Below, piece after piece: positions 1 to 9,232 of a stretch of DNA of 64,000 nucleotides; the stretch's first letter is position 1; the number at the start of each line of letters is the position of its first letter. Position numbers and translations under genes: made by a program. The stretch comes from Caballeronia cordobensis. Lineage in GTDB: Bacteria > Pseudomonadota > Gammaproteobacteria > Burkholderiales > Burkholderiaceae. The notes under the pieces are model-generated. The model worked only from the letters and a program-made list of their open reading frames with translations, ran no database searches and had not been told where the DNA came from. The DNA is taken from contig NZ_FCNY02000008.1 of NCBI RefSeq assembly GCF_001544575.2, positions 310,001 through 374,000 on the forward strand, in the 5' to 3' direction.

Positions 1-363
1 CTGCGTTTCATAGTTGCGCTCGAACATCGGCGCGCCCTTGGCGTCACCCAGGTACAGATACCCGTTCTCCTTGAAACCGAGCTCGGGCGCATCGCCGTCA
101 ACCGCGACGAGCTCGTGGAAGTTTCGAATGAACTCGGTCCCGAACTGCGAGATCTTGATGTTCAGCGGATTCGAAAACTGATGCCGGATCGACGCGCTCG
201 ACAGGGCGGTCGCGGACTGCGCATAAGACCAGTCACGCTCCACGACGAGGATCGAACCCGTGAAGTCAGGGTTTTGCTTCAGGAAGTACGCGGTCGCACT
301 TCCCACCACGGCGCCACCCACGATGACCACGTCATAGTGGGATTTCTGTGCTTGCTGTGCCAT
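1..363 (-). CDS. FAD-dependent oxidoreductase (DAO family), N-terminal part only
   Basis: The minus-strand frame opens with ATG at 361-363 (MAQQAQKSHYD) and runs off the left edge of the window, so only about 121 residues are visible and the C-terminus is missing. Residues 11-30 form a Rossmann beta-alpha-beta dinucleotide-binding motif (VVIVGGAVVGSATAYF), followed about 20 residues later by the acidic end of the second strand (LVVERD), as expected for FAD binding in the D-amino-acid oxidase / dimethylglycine dehydrogenase superfamily. It is last in the leftward operon with hyuA, hyuB and a uronate-dehydrogenase-like gene. ETF genes in the divergent operon suggest it is an ETF-linked dehydrogenase (inference). 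The substrate cannot be read from this fragment. Confidence 0.85.
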   Translation of the reverse strand, partial: MAQQAQKSHYDVVIVGGAVVGSATAYFLKQNPDFTGSILVVERDWSYAQSATALSSASIRHQFSNPLNIKISQFGTEFIRNFHELVAVDGDAPELGFKENGYLYLGDAKGAPMFERNYETQ

Positions 364-401
364 CTTGTTGCTTTCCAGGAAAGACGTTGGAGACGAGCCG
401 A

Positions 402-1232
402 TCAGTTCGTTTTCGGGTCTTCGAAGTGACCGTCTGCCGCGAACTTGCCGCCCTGGTACTTGACCGCCGGGTCGCGAGGATCGGGCAACGGCGTATTCGC
501 ATAGACTTCCGCCGCATAACCGTCGGCAGAGTCTTGCGGGTGATACCCGAGGTAACCGGCCGCCGTGTTGTCCCAGAAGTTGGCACTGTTCTTCGAATTT
601 CCGTAGACGATCATGTGACCCACGCTCGGCGTTAGCAGGGAGCGCACGCACATGCGCGTGAAGTCGTCGTAGGAGAGCCACGTCGCCAGCATGCGGCGGT
701 CGGTGGGCTTCGGAAAGCACGAGCCGATACGCAGGCAGACGGACTCGATGCCGAACTTGTCGAAGTAGTAGCGCGAGAGATTCTCGACGAACGTCTTGCT
801 CACGCCGTAGAGGCTGTCCGGGCGTTGCGGCACGTTCGAATCGATGGTCTGCGTGCATTCGTAGAAGCCGATCGCATGCACCGAGCTTGCGTAGATCACG
901 CGCTTCACGCCGGCCTGACGCGCGCCTTCGTAGATGTTGTAGCTTCCGACAATGTTCGAATCGAGGATCACCTGGAAGGTGTTCTCACGCGGCGCGCCAC
1001 CCATATGGATGACCATATCCACGCCTTTGAGCATCTCGAACACGGCATCGCGGTCCGCGAGATCGCAGATGAAGTGCTTTTCGTTTTCACGTACTTCGCC
1101 GAGCGACTGTCGCCCGTTCAGACTGAGCGTCTCCGCGTAAGGACGGAGCGACTCCCGGAGCACGGAACCCAGGGCGCCACCGGCGCCGGTGATCAGGATG
1201 TTCTTGAATTGGGGCTTGATAACGTCGGTCAT
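402..1232 (-). CDS. NAD(P)-dependent uronate dehydrogenase-like protein (SDR/epimerase family)
   Basis: This 276-residue extended-SDR protein has an N-terminal glycine motif (ITGAGGALG, residues ~14-22) for NAD(P) and the active-site YxxxK (YGVSK, near residue 142). The stretch IGSCFPKPTDRRMLATWLS and the C-terminal YQGGKFA resemble bacterial uronate dehydrogenase (Udh), which oxidises D-galacturonate or D-glucuronate to the aldarolactone. The length (about 265-280) also fits Udh. It lies 11 bp after hyuB in the same leftward operon. The neighbours are not a classical uronate pathway, so the true substrate may be another cyclic sugar acid or alcohol. The family assignment is firm; the substrate is inference. 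Confidence 0.8.
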   Translation of the reverse strand: MTDVIKPQFKNILITGAGGALGSVLRESLRPYAETLSLNGRQSLGEVRENEKHFICDLADRDAVFEMLKGVDMVIHMGGAPRENTFQVILDSNIVGSYNIYEGARQAGVKRVIYASSVHAIGFYECTQTIDSNVPQRPDSLYGVSKTFVENLSRYYFDKFGIESVCLRIGSCFPKPTDRRMLATWLSYDDFTRMCVRSLLTPSVGHMIVYGNSKNSANFWDNTAAGYLGYHPQDSADGYAAEVYANTPLPDPRDPAVKYQGGKFAADGHFEDPKTN

Positions 1233-1243
1233 GCCTGCACTCC

Positions 1244-2926
1244 TTATTGTTGGGTCGATGCGGTCAGGGCGTCCAGACTGACACCGTAGTCCGCGCGCAG
1301 TTGCGCTTCGGAGATATATTCGTTGCGCACATCGCGAAGCAACGCCTCTTTCGAACGCTGTTCCGGTGCACCGACACCGCCTCCACCGGGCAGAGAAAGC
1401 GTGACGCGTTGATGTTCGCCAACCGCTTGCGTGCCTTTGCCGCGCATCTTCGTGCCGTCCGAGAGCGTCACTGCGCCTGCTTCGCCCGACTTGCCGCCAG
1501 ACTGACCGCGGGCCGGGTGGTCGATACGGTCGAACATCGCGTTGAAGCGGAAGTGGTAGCCCGCGCGCGGTCCGATTTCGACGATCTGGCCCAGGCCGCC
1601 ACGATGCTCTCCAGCGCCACCCGAACCCGAACGCATTTCCTTGCGCCAGACGACGATCGGCCCGACCTGTTCCGTGGCTTCGACCGACATCGCGTGGACG
1701 CCGCTCGGAAATGCCGTTGCCGACAGACCATCGAGTTCCGGACGCGCGCCCGTGCCACCGCTGTTGAACATGAGGATTTCGCTGCCCTTGAGACCAGAGC
1801 CTTCTTTAACGGGGCGCGCGCTGACGTGCAGATTCCAGAGCGCGCCCGAGCCTTCGGCGGGCGCGCGGTTCGGCACGACCTTGTGAAGCGCGCCCAGCAC
1901 GAGATCAGGGACGAAGTGCCCGAGCACGTGACGCACCGCCACCGGACTCGGATGCTGCGCATTCAGGATGCAGCCTTCCGGCGCCTGAACTCGGAAGGGT
2001 TCCAGCGACGCCGCGTTGTTCGGCACCTCCGGCGCGATGATGCACTTCAGGCCATAGCACGCATACGCTTTTGCATACAGAAGCGGCACGTTGATGCCGA
2101 ATGGGCTGGCAGGCGACGAGCCGGCGAAGTCCGCGAGCAGATGATCTTCCGCTACCGTCAGCGTGACGTTGAGTCTGACCGGCGTGTCATAGCCGTCCAG
2201 CGTCATTTCGTTCGTCTGCGTCTGCTTCGGCAGGGCGGCGATCCGTTCGAGCGTGGCCTCGCGGCTGCGTGCGAGGATGAACTCGCCGATGCCTTCGACG
2301 TCCTTCAGCTCGAATTCCTTGAGCATCTCGATGAGCCGCTTGTGTCCGGTCTCGTTACACGAGGCGAGTGCGTACAGATCGCCCACGACCTTGTCGGCTT
2401 CGCGCACGTTGTGGCGCAGGATGTTGACCAGATCACGATTCACTTCGCCGCGCTCGATGAACTTCATGATCGGCACGAACAAGCCTTCTTCGTACACTTC
2501 ACGCGAGTCCGGACCGAAGCCGCGGCCGCCGATATCGACCACGTGCGCGGTGCTGGCGAAGTAGCCGATCAGTTCGCCGTTGTGAAACGACGGAGAGACG
2601 ACGGTGAAGTCATGCAGGTGACCGGTGCCTTTCCACGGATCGTTGGTCAGATAGACATCGCCCTCGTACATGCGTTCGATGCCGATATCGTTCATGAAGT
2701 GCTCGACCGCTTCGGCCATCGTGTTGACGTGGCCCGGCGTGCCCGTTACGGCTTGCGCGAGCATGCGGCCGCGCTTGTCGAAGATGCCGGCGGACAGGTC
2801 GCCCGCTTCGCGCACGCTGGTGCTGAAGGCGGTGCGGATCAGGGCCATCGCCTGTTCTTCGACCACGGAGATCAGACGGTTCCACATGACCTGCATGTGG
2901 ATGGTGTCGAGATTGCTGAGTGACAT
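1244..2926 (-). CDS. hyuB: Hydantoinase B / oxoprolinase family subunit
   Basis: This 560-residue protein has the features of the HyuB family (N-methylhydantoinase B, acetone/acetophenone carboxylase beta subunits): an N-terminal region with IFDKRGRMLAQAVTGTPGHV, a central LTNDPWKGTGHLHDFTVVSP motif, and a C-terminal glycine-rich GGGGVGAPEQR. It works as a complex with the HyuA-type subunit encoded just upstream (4 bp gap) in ATP-dependent opening or carboxylation of cyclic amides or ketones. Length is typical. Start ATG is at 2926. The substrate cannot be determined from sequence; hydantoin-like rings and 5-oxoproline are the usual possibilities. Confidence 0.9.
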   Translation of the reverse strand: MSLSNLDTIHMQVMWNRLISVVEEQAMALIRTAFSTSVREAGDLSAGIFDKRGRMLAQAVTGTPGHVNTMAEAVEHFMNDIGIERMYEGDVYLTNDPWKGTGHLHDFTVVSPSFHNGELIGYFASTAHVVDIGGRGFGPDSREVYEEGLFVPIMKFIERGEVNRDLVNILRHNVREADKVVGDLYALASCNETGHKRLIEMLKEFELKDVEGIGEFILARSREATLERIAALPKQTQTNEMTLDGYDTPVRLNVTLTVAEDHLLADFAGSSPASPFGINVPLLYAKAYACYGLKCIIAPEVPNNAASLEPFRVQAPEGCILNAQHPSPVAVRHVLGHFVPDLVLGALHKVVPNRAPAEGSGALWNLHVSARPVKEGSGLKGSEILMFNSGGTGARPELDGLSATAFPSGVHAMSVEATEQVGPIVVWRKEMRSGSGGAGEHRGGLGQIVEIGPRAGYHFRFNAMFDRIDHPARGQSGGKSGEAGAVTLSDGTKMRGKGTQAVGEHQRVTLSLPGGGGVGAPEQRSKEALLRDVRNEYISEAQLRADYGVSLDALTASTQQ

Positions 2927-2930
2927 GGGC

Positions 2931-5042
2931 TTACTCCTGATGTGCAGTTGCAGCGTTCAGTTCTTTGGATACCGCGAGCAGACAGCCATCGGGCTGGACC
3001 GTCGCGTTGAACGACGAGGTCACGAGCGTCGAGGTTTCCGGCTCGACGATGATGGCCGGGCCGCTCACGCTCTCGCCGACCTTCAAGGAGCCGCGCTCGA
3101 CGATCGCCGCTTCCACGAACTTGCTCAGGGCCGCGTCGAAAATCTTGCGGGTCTTTTGGACCTTCGCGGCGTCGCGTGACGTGACCATCTGAAGCCGTTC
3201 AACGGGCGGCAGCGGGGAACTCGCCTTGACGGCCCAACTGACGATCTCGATATCCAGACCGTCGATCGGACGACCGAAGAATTGCGTGTAGGACTTCGTG
3301 AACGATTCAGCGAAGTTGATTCGATCCTCTGCCGTGAAGCGGCGATGGGGAAGGGCCACCGGAATTTCCCAACCCTGTCCGACGTAGCGCATGAACGCCT
3401 TGATCTCGACGACAGGTTCCGCTTCACCCGAACCTTTGCGCGCGAAATGGATTGCCTCTTCGCTCAGGTGGTCAACGATCTTGTTGAGCGCATCGGCATC
3501 AAACTTCTCGAAGCGCATGCTGGCGCTTTGAACGCTTTCGTAGCCGAACGGGGCGCGCAGGAAGCCAATCGCCGAACCGACGCCCGCGCCGGGCGGCACG
3601 ATGAACTTCTTGATGCCACTCTTTTCGCACAGGCGCGCCGCGTGCAGCGGACCGGCGCCGCCGAACGTGATCATCGTGTAGTCGCCGATGTCCTTGCCGC
3701 TCTCGACCGCGTGAACGCGCGCCGCGTTGCTCATGTTTTCGTCGACGACTTCCGCCACGCCGTAGGCCGTTTCCTCGGGGCTGAGGTTGATCGCGCCGCC
3801 GACTTCGGTAATCATCGCGTCCGCCGCATTCTTGCTGGACAAGGGAATCGACCCGCCAGCAAAGTTGGCGGGGTCCAAACGGCCCAACAGCAGGTCGGCG
3901 TCCGTTACGGTCGGCTGCGTGCCGCCGCGTTGATAGCACGCAGGACCGGGTTCGGAAGCAGCGCTGTGCGGGCCGACGCGAATCTGACGCATGACGTCCA
4001 GCGAGGCGATCGAGCCGCCGCCTGCGCCGATTTCGACCATCTCCACGACGGGGATCGAGATCGGCATGCCGCTGCCTTTCTTGAAGCGATACGTGCGCGC
4101 CACTTCGAACGTGTTCGCTGTCTTGGGCGTGAGGTCGTCGATCAGACAGATCTTGGCCGTGGTGCCGCCCATATCGAAGGAGAGCACGGTGTTCAGGTCA
4201 TAGCGGGCTGCGATATGCGCCGCGAAAATCGCGCCACCTGCGGGACCCGACTCGACGAGACGCACCGGGAACTCCGACGCACTCTCGACCGACACGATGC
4301 CGCCGCCCGAGTGAATGATGAAGATGGGGCAGACCGCGCCCGCATCGCGCACCTTGCCGAGCAGCCGGTCCAGGTACGACTTCATGATCGGACGAACATA
4401 CGCATTCGCACACACGGTATTGAAGCGCTCGAACTCGCGAATCTGCGGCGACACTTCGCTGGAGATCGATACGGAAACGTTCGGCAGGCGCTTCGCGATC
4501 GCGTCGCGCATCATGCGCTCGTGCTCGCCGTTCACATACGCGTGAATGAAGCCGACCGCGACGCTCTCGTAGTCACCCTTTTCGATGCGATCGACGACAG
4601 CCTCGATTTGCGGTTCGGTCGGGGCGAGCAGCACGCCACCTTGGGCATCGATGCGTTCGCTGAGCGTAAAGCGGTCCGCGCGTTCGATCAGCGGCGGCGG
4701 CAGCTTGATATTCAGATCGTATTGCTCGAAGCGGTTCTCCGTCCGCATCTCGATCGTGTCACGGAAGCCTTCGGTCGTGACGAAGGCCGTCTTTGCACCG
4801 CGACGCTCGATCAGGGCGTTCGTCGCGAGGGTCGTGCCGTGAATGATGACCCCGATGTCCTTCAGCGCGATACCAGCCTTGTCCGCAACGATGCCGATGC
4901 CTTTGATGATGGCGCGCTCGGGCGCCTCGTAATCCGTCAGCACCTTGGTGGAATAGAGCGCTCCACCAAGTTCCAGCGCGACGTCGGTAAAGGTCCCACC
5001 GATATCGACACCCACGCGTGCTTTATCGTGACTGGCCACCAT
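2931..5042 (-). CDS. hyuA: Hydantoinase A / oxoprolinase family subunit (ATPase)
   Basis: The start is placed at ATG 5042 (MVASHDKARVG), directly preceded by a strong AAGGAGAG ribosome-binding site; a longer open frame to 5156 lacks such a site. The resulting 703-residue protein begins with the ASKHA-fold ATP-binding signature VGVDIGGTFTDVALE (residues ~9-23). It carries IHGTTLATNAL, HSGGGIVSVESA, ESGPAGGA and VLSFDMGGTTAKI, the hallmarks of HyuA subunits of N-methylhydantoinase, 5-oxoprolinase and acetone carboxylase. It is the first gene of the leftward operon and pairs with HyuB. The upstream 500 bp are shared with the divergent liv operon, which suggests joint control of uptake and degradation. 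Confidence 0.9.
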   Translation of the reverse strand: MVASHDKARVGVDIGGTFTDVALELGGALYSTKVLTDYEAPERAIIKGIGIVADKAGIALKDIGVIIHGTTLATNALIERRGAKTAFVTTEGFRDTIEMRTENRFEQYDLNIKLPPPLIERADRFTLSERIDAQGGVLLAPTEPQIEAVVDRIEKGDYESVAVGFIHAYVNGEHERMMRDAIAKRLPNVSVSISSEVSPQIREFERFNTVCANAYVRPIMKSYLDRLLGKVRDAGAVCPIFIIHSGGGIVSVESASEFPVRLVESGPAGGAIFAAHIAARYDLNTVLSFDMGGTTAKICLIDDLTPKTANTFEVARTYRFKKGSGMPISIPVVEMVEIGAGGGSIASLDVMRQIRVGPHSAASEPGPACYQRGGTQPTVTDADLLLGRLDPANFAGGSIPLSSKNAADAMITEVGGAINLSPEETAYGVAEVVDENMSNAARVHAVESGKDIGDYTMITFGGAGPLHAARLCEKSGIKKFIVPPGAGVGSAIGFLRAPFGYESVQSASMRFEKFDADALNKIVDHLSEEAIHFARKGSGEAEPVVEIKAFMRYVGQGWEIPVALPHRRFTAEDRINFAESFTKSYTQFFGRPIDGLDIEIVSWAVKASSPLPPVERLQMVTSRDAAKVQKTRKIFDAALSKFVEAAIVERGSLKVGESVSGPAIIVEPETSTLVTSSFNATVQPDGCLLAVSKELNAATAHQE

Positions 5043-5190
5043 GACTCTCCTTGTAAACCATGATATGCGCCGAGCACCGCTCAGCGCGTTTTCCCGATGA
5101 CGAACAAATCGTTGGAGGGCGGGGGCATGCGGGGACGCCCGGCGCCTTTTCCACACCCTCCATTCTGCCTTTCGCCGCGTTTATTTTTTG

Positions 5191-5232
5191 CTCGTTGACA
5201 TATGATGAGTGACGTCATAAAGTGATGTCAAG
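5191..5232 (+). promoter_or_regulatory. Candidate promoter/operator between hyuA and livH (shared with the binding-protein gene)
   Basis: The 506 bp between hyuA and livH hold no convincing gene. At 5191-5205 lies CTCGTTGACATATGA, which recurs exactly at 12600-12614 upstream of the periplasmic binding protein. TTGACA (5195-5200) can serve as a -35 with a TAAAGT-like -10 at 5218-5223. Overlapping it are GTGACGTCA (5209-5217) and GTGATGTCA (5222-5230), a 13-base-spaced repeat with an inner TGACGTCA palindrome that looks like an operator. The region on both sides is AT-rich compared with the coding DNA. Promoter function and the identity of the regulator are inferred. Confidence 0.5.
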
Positions 5233-5517
5233 ACAAACAAATTAAAAAGTTTGTTGGCCAGATTTTTATCCAGTCGATTGTCCATGTAAAGCACTGTTTT
5301 ATAACGATAAACTAGAACGTTCTCCATCGAGGATTGAGCCGAAAAAGGCCGGGTATGAGTAACTACCCCGATTGGCGTAAATCTCTCAAAACTTTAATTT
5401 TCCCGTGCTTTTGGTCGAAGCCGGGGCGCAGCAGAGGCGGGCTATTGTCCGAACCGGGTGCGCTGTTTTGGACGTCTCGTCGGGTGGGCGAATCACGCCT
5501 GCCTGACTGGCTTAACT

Positions 5518-5534
5518 GCTCTCGCAGCGAGAGC
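5518..5534 (+). promoter_or_regulatory. Hairpin in the livH leader
   Basis: GCTCTCG-CAG-CGAGAGC is a perfect 7-bp stem with a 3-base loop. It ends six bases before the GGAG (5540-5543) that serves GTG 5549 of livH. It could modulate translation of the liv operon. No U-tract follows, so it is not an intrinsic terminator. A regulatory role is inference only. Confidence 0.3.
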
Positions 5535-5548
5535 GTCATGGAGTGCCA

Positions 5549-6499
5549 GTGGATATCTTTATTCAGCAGATCCTGAATGGCTTGGTGCTAGGCAGTGTCT
5601 ACGCGATCATCGCCTTGGGGTACACGATGGTGTACGGCATCCTGGGGATCATCAATTTCGCGCACGGCGACGTGTTGATGGTCGGCGCTCTGGTCGCGCT
5701 ATCGACCATCTCGGTGTTGCAGAACCACTTTCCCGGGCTGGGCAATGTCCTCACGCTCGCGATCGCACTGGTTGTCGCAGCGATCGTCTGTGCAATCGTG
5801 GGCTACACGATCGAACGCGTCGCGTACCGTCCGCTGCGCAAGGCCCCGCGTCTGGCGCCGCTGATTACGGCCATCGGCGTATCCATCCTGCTGCAGACCC
5901 TCGCGATGATGATCTGGTCGCGTAATCCGCTCGCGTTCCCGCAACTGCTCCCGACCGATCCCATCAACGTGATCGCGTCCACGGACACGACGCCTGGCGC
6001 GGTCATCTCGATGACAGAGATCGTGATCATCGTCGTCGCCTTCCTGGTGATGGCCGGTTTGCTGCTGCTCGTTCACAAGACCAAACTCGGCCGCGCGATG
6101 CGCGCTATCGCGGAGAACCCGGGCAACGCCGCGCTGATGGGCGTCAATCCCAACTTCGTGATCTCCGCGACGTTCATGATCGGATCGGCACTGGCTGCGC
6201 TCGCGGGCGTGATGATCGCGTCCGAATACGGCAATGCCCACTTCTATATGGGTTTCATCCCGGGGCTGAAGGCCTTCACGGCTGCCGTGCTGGGCGGTAT
6301 CGGCAATCTCGCAGGTGCGATGGTGGGCGGCGTCCTTCTGGGGCTCATCGAGCAACTCGGAGCCGGTTACATCGGCACGCTGACCGGTGGCGTGTTCGGC
6401 AGCAACTATCAAGACGTCTTTGCATTCATCGTGCTGATCGCTGTCCTGGTGTTTCGACCGTCAGGCCTGCTCGGCGAACGCGTCGCCGACCGAGCTTAA
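5549..6499 (+). CDS. livH: Branched-chain amino-acid-type ABC transporter permease (LivH family)
   Basis: I place the start at GTG 5549 (MDIFIQQILNGLVLG) because GGAG lies five bases upstream and this matches the usual LivH N-terminus. GTG 5543, two codons earlier, is possible. The roughly 316-residue inner-membrane protein has the family opening NGLVLGSVYAIIALGYTMVYG, about eight hydrophobic segments, and the conserved RAIAENPGNAALMG cytoplasmic loop that contacts the ATPases. It heads the livHMGF operon. The cognate periplasmic protein is probably the one at 12.7 kb. The link to the hydantoinase genes suggests import of a cyclic amide, an amino-acid derivative or a sugar-acid relative rather than leucine itself (inference). 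Confidence 0.93.
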   Translation: MDIFIQQILNGLVLGSVYAIIALGYTMVYGILGIINFAHGDVLMVGALVALSTISVLQNHFPGLGNVLTLAIALVVAAIVCAIVGYTIERVAYRPLRKAPRLAPLITAIGVSILLQTLAMMIWSRNPLAFPQLLPTDPINVIASTDTTPGAVISMTEIVIIVVAFLVMAGLLLLVHKTKLGRAMRAIAENPGNAALMGVNPNFVISATFMIGSALAALAGVMIASEYGNAHFYMGFIPGLKAFTAAVLGGIGNLAGAMVGGVLLGLIEQLGAGYIGTLTGGVFGSNYQDVFAFIVLIAVLVFRPSGLLGERVADRA

Positions 6500-6516
6500 C
6501 AAGGGAGACAAAAGAC

Positions 6517-7686
6517 ATGACATCGATCCAACGCATCGAACCATCTGCCACGCTGGTACCCGAACGAGGCGCCACCCACCGGATAGCCATTGGCGTCGTG
6601 ACGACGATTCTGGTTGCAAGCGCACCGATGCTCATCGGTGCAGTGGGCGGCAACTACTGGGTCCGCGTGCTCGACTTCGCGATGCTCTACGTGATGCTCG
6701 CGCTTGGTCTGAATGTGGTGGTGGGATTCGCCGGCTTACTGGATCTCGGTTACATCGCGTTCTATGCGGTCGGGGCGTACACGGCAGCGCTTCTGTCGTC
6801 TCCCCATCTGGCGAGCCAGTTCGAATGGATCGCCCATCTTGCACCGGGCGGCCTTCATGTGCCGTTTGTGATCATCGCACCGCTCGCAATGGCCTTGGCC
6901 GCATTGTTCGGGGTATTGCTCGGCGCGCCGACGCTGCGTCTTCGTGGCGACTACCTTGCGATCGTGACCCTGGGGTTTGGCGAGATCGTGCGGATTTTCA
7001 TGAATAACCTCGACCGTCCGCTCAACATCACGAACGGGCCGAAAGGGATCAACGGCATCGATCCGGTTCATGTCGGCGGCTACAGCCTCGCGCAGACGCA
7101 CAGCGTGTTTGGTTTCGAATTCCCCTCTGTGTATCTCTACTACTACGCGTTCGTGCTGTGCGCATTGCTCGTGATCTGGGTATGCACGCGATTGCAGCAT
7201 TGCCGAATCGGTCGCGCATGGGCGGCGATCCGCGAGGACGAAATCGCCGCGAAAGCGATGGGGATCAACACGCGAAACGTCAAGCTTCTGGCCTTCGCGA
7301 TGGGCGCTTCGTTCGGTGGACTGTCGGGCGCGATGTTCGGTGCGTTCCAGGGTTTCGTATCGCCTGAATCGTTCACGCTGCAGGAGTCGATCGTCGTGCT
7401 CGCGTGCGTGGTACTTGGCGGCATGGGACACATTCCGGGCGTCATCCTTGGCGCGGTCTTGCTCGCCGTACTGCCCGAGATTCTGCGCACGACGATGGGT
7501 CCGCTTCAACATGCCATCTTTGGACACGAGATCGTCGACACCGAAGTCATCCGGCAGCTTGTCTATGCGCTCGCAATGGTCCTGATCATGCTTTATCGCC
7601 AGGAGGGTCTGTGGCCTGCAGCGAAGCACGAAGACAAGATCGCAAGGGTAGCGAGGCGCAACGCAAAGAAGCTGGCTCAATCCTGA
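6517..7686 (+). CDS. livM: Branched-chain amino-acid-type ABC transporter permease (LivM family)
   Basis: This 389-residue polytopic membrane protein is the second permease of the transporter. It has the LivM signature region GLNVVVGFAGLLDLGYIAFYAVGAYTAAL near residues 70-100, LRLRGDYLAIVTLGFGEIVR near 150, and the cytoplasmic coupling loop RAWAAIREDEIAAKAMGINT near 235-255. It follows livH after 17 bp containing AAGGGAGA, and its stop is 17 bp before livG. The C-terminal tail is basic and cytoplasmic. Nothing is unusual in length or composition. Confidence 0.93.
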   Translation: MTSIQRIEPSATLVPERGATHRIAIGVVTTILVASAPMLIGAVGGNYWVRVLDFAMLYVMLALGLNVVVGFAGLLDLGYIAFYAVGAYTAALLSSPHLASQFEWIAHLAPGGLHVPFVIIAPLAMALAALFGVLLGAPTLRLRGDYLAIVTLGFGEIVRIFMNNLDRPLNITNGPKGINGIDPVHVGGYSLAQTHSVFGFEFPSVYLYYYAFVLCALLVIWVCTRLQHCRIGRAWAAIREDEIAAKAMGINTRNVKLLAFAMGASFGGLSGAMFGAFQGFVSPESFTLQESIVVLACVVLGGMGHIPGVILGAVLLAVLPEILRTTMGPLQHAIFGHEIVDTEVIRQLVYALAMVLIMLYRQEGLWPAAKHEDKIARVARRNAKKLAQS

Positions 7687-7703
7687 TCGACGGAGCATTG
7701 AAC

Positions 7704-8480
7704 ATGAGTGAAAAGACGATTCGATTGTCCGTCAAGGGAGCCACTAAACGCTTTGGCGGATTGCAGGCGCTATCGGATGTGGGTCTGGAAATCGAAGCAG
7801 GCACGATCTACGGCTTGATCGGCCCGAACGGAGCCGGAAAAACGACCTTCTTCAACGTGATCACCGGCCTTTATACGCCGGACTCGGGCGTGTTCAAGCT
7901 GGACGGACACGACTACAAACCCACGGCGGTGTATCAGGTGGCTCAGGCGGGTATCGCGCGCACGTTCCAGAACATTCGTCTCTTCGGCGGCATGACCGCG
8001 CTGGAGAACGTGATGGTCGGCCGGCACGTTCGAACCCGGCACGGACTGCTCGGTGCAGTGTTTCAGACGCCGGCTGAGCGACGCGAAGAGCGCGAAATCA
8101 AGGACAGAGCGCTTGAGTTGCTCGACTACGTTGGCGTTCTCCAGTATGCGGATTACACGTCGCGCAATCTGTCATACGGTCATCAGCGACGGTTGGAAAT
8201 CGCGCGCGCGCTCGCCACCGATCCGAAAGTGCTCGCGCTCGACGAGCCTGCGGCGGGAATGAACGCTACCGAGAAGGTCGAGCTCACCAAGCTGCTCGAC
8301 AAGATCAGAAGCGATGGCAAGACGATTCTGTTGATCGAACACGACGTGAAGCTCGTCATGGGGCTGTGCAACCGCATGACCGTGTTGGACTACGGAAAGG
8401 TCATCGCCGAGGGGCTTCCGCAAGACGTCCAGAAGGATCCGAAAGTCATTGAAGCCTATCTTGGCGCAGGAGTGCACTAA
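7704..8480 (+). CDS. livG: Liv-type ABC transporter ATP-binding protein (LivG family)
   Basis: The start is set at ATG 7704 (MSEKTIRLSVKGATKRFGG), preceded by CGGAG at 7691; the open frame extends further upstream only inside livM. The 258-residue ATPase contains Walker A GPNGAGKTT (~residue 42), the LivG-specific ARTFQNIRLF, the signature-like LSYGHQRRLEIARAL, Walker B VLALDEPAAGMN and the H-loop IEHDVKLV. It drives transport together with LivF. Its stop overlaps the livF start by one base (TAATG), which implies translational coupling. Confidence 0.94.
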   Translation: MSEKTIRLSVKGATKRFGGLQALSDVGLEIEAGTIYGLIGPNGAGKTTFFNVITGLYTPDSGVFKLDGHDYKPTAVYQVAQAGIARTFQNIRLFGGMTALENVMVGRHVRTRHGLLGAVFQTPAERREEREIKDRALELLDYVGVLQYADYTSRNLSYGHQRRLEIARALATDPKVLALDEPAAGMNATEKVELTKLLDKIRSDGKTILLIEHDVKLVMGLCNRMTVLDYGKVIAEGLPQDVQKDPKVIEAYLGAGVH

Positions 8481-9196
8481 TGCCGACTTGCATGCTGAAA
8501 ATCAAGGGCCTCCAGGTCAACTACGGCGGCATTCAGGCGGTGAAGGGCGTCGATCTCGAGATAGAGCAGGGCGAACTGGTCACACTGATCGGCGCGAACG
8601 GCGCAGGTAAAACCACGACGATGAAGGCCATTACCGGCCTCAAACCGTACTCGGCTGGCGACATCGAGTATATGGGCCAATCGATCAAAGGCGTACCGCC
8701 GCACGAGCTGTTGAAGCGGGGTCTTGCGATGGTGCCGGAAGGTCGAGGCATTTTTGCCCGCATGACGATCGTCGAGAACATGCAGATGGGCGCTTACCTG
8801 CGCAGCGACACAGAAGGCATCAAGTCCGACGTGGATCGTATGTTCGGCTTTTTTCCACGACTGAAAGAGCGGGCGACACAACTCGCCGGGACCTTGTCCG
8901 GTGGCGAACAGCAAATGCTGGCGATGGCACGGGCAATTATCAGCAAACCTAAATTGTTGTTGCTCGATGAGCCGTCGATGGGTCTGTCGCCCATCATGGT
9001 GGAGAAGATCTTCGAGGTAGTGCGGGAGATATCTTCGGAAGGCATCACCGTGATGCTCGTCGAGCAAAACGCTCGTCTGGCGCTTCAGGCGGCCAATCGA
9101 GGCTACGTGATGGATTCTGGCACCGTCACGATGGCTGGCGATGCAAAGCAGATGCTGGATGACCCGAAGGTGAGAGCAGCCTATCTGGGTGAATGA
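8480..9196 (+). CDS. livF: Liv-type ABC transporter ATP-binding protein (LivF family)
   Basis: This 238-residue second ATPase of the transporter has Walker A GANGAGKTT, the LivF motif MVPEGRGIFARMTIVENM, the ABC signature LSGGEQQMLAMARAI, Walker B LLLLDEPSMGL and an H-loop-like VEQNARLAL. ATG 8480 overlaps the last base of livG. An internal ATG at 8492 (MLKIKGLQVNYGG) matches the usual family N-terminus and is an alternative start. etfB follows after a short gap, so transport and electron-transfer genes appear to be one transcript. Confidence 0.94.
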   Translation: MPTCMLKIKGLQVNYGGIQAVKGVDLEIEQGELVTLIGANGAGKTTTMKAITGLKPYSAGDIEYMGQSIKGVPPHELLKRGLAMVPEGRGIFARMTIVENMQMGAYLRSDTEGIKSDVDRMFGFFPRLKERATQLAGTLSGGEQQMLAMARAIISKPKLLLLDEPSMGLSPIMVEKIFEVVREISSEGITVMLVEQNARLALQAANRGYVMDSGTVTMAGDAKQMLDDPKVRAAYLGE

Positions 9197-9232
9197 AGGG
9201 CGAATGACAAACAGGTGATGCAGAGGACAGCC

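Noticed and set aside
2931..5156. hyuA start at 5156
   Set aside because: The first 38 residues of that form have no family similarity, while ATG 5042 has AAGGAGAG and the conserved N-terminus.
5334..5925. Open frames in the hyuA-livH intergenic region (80 and 155 codons)
   Set aside because: Composition is not protein-like, no homology pattern is visible, and they overlap livH in another frame.
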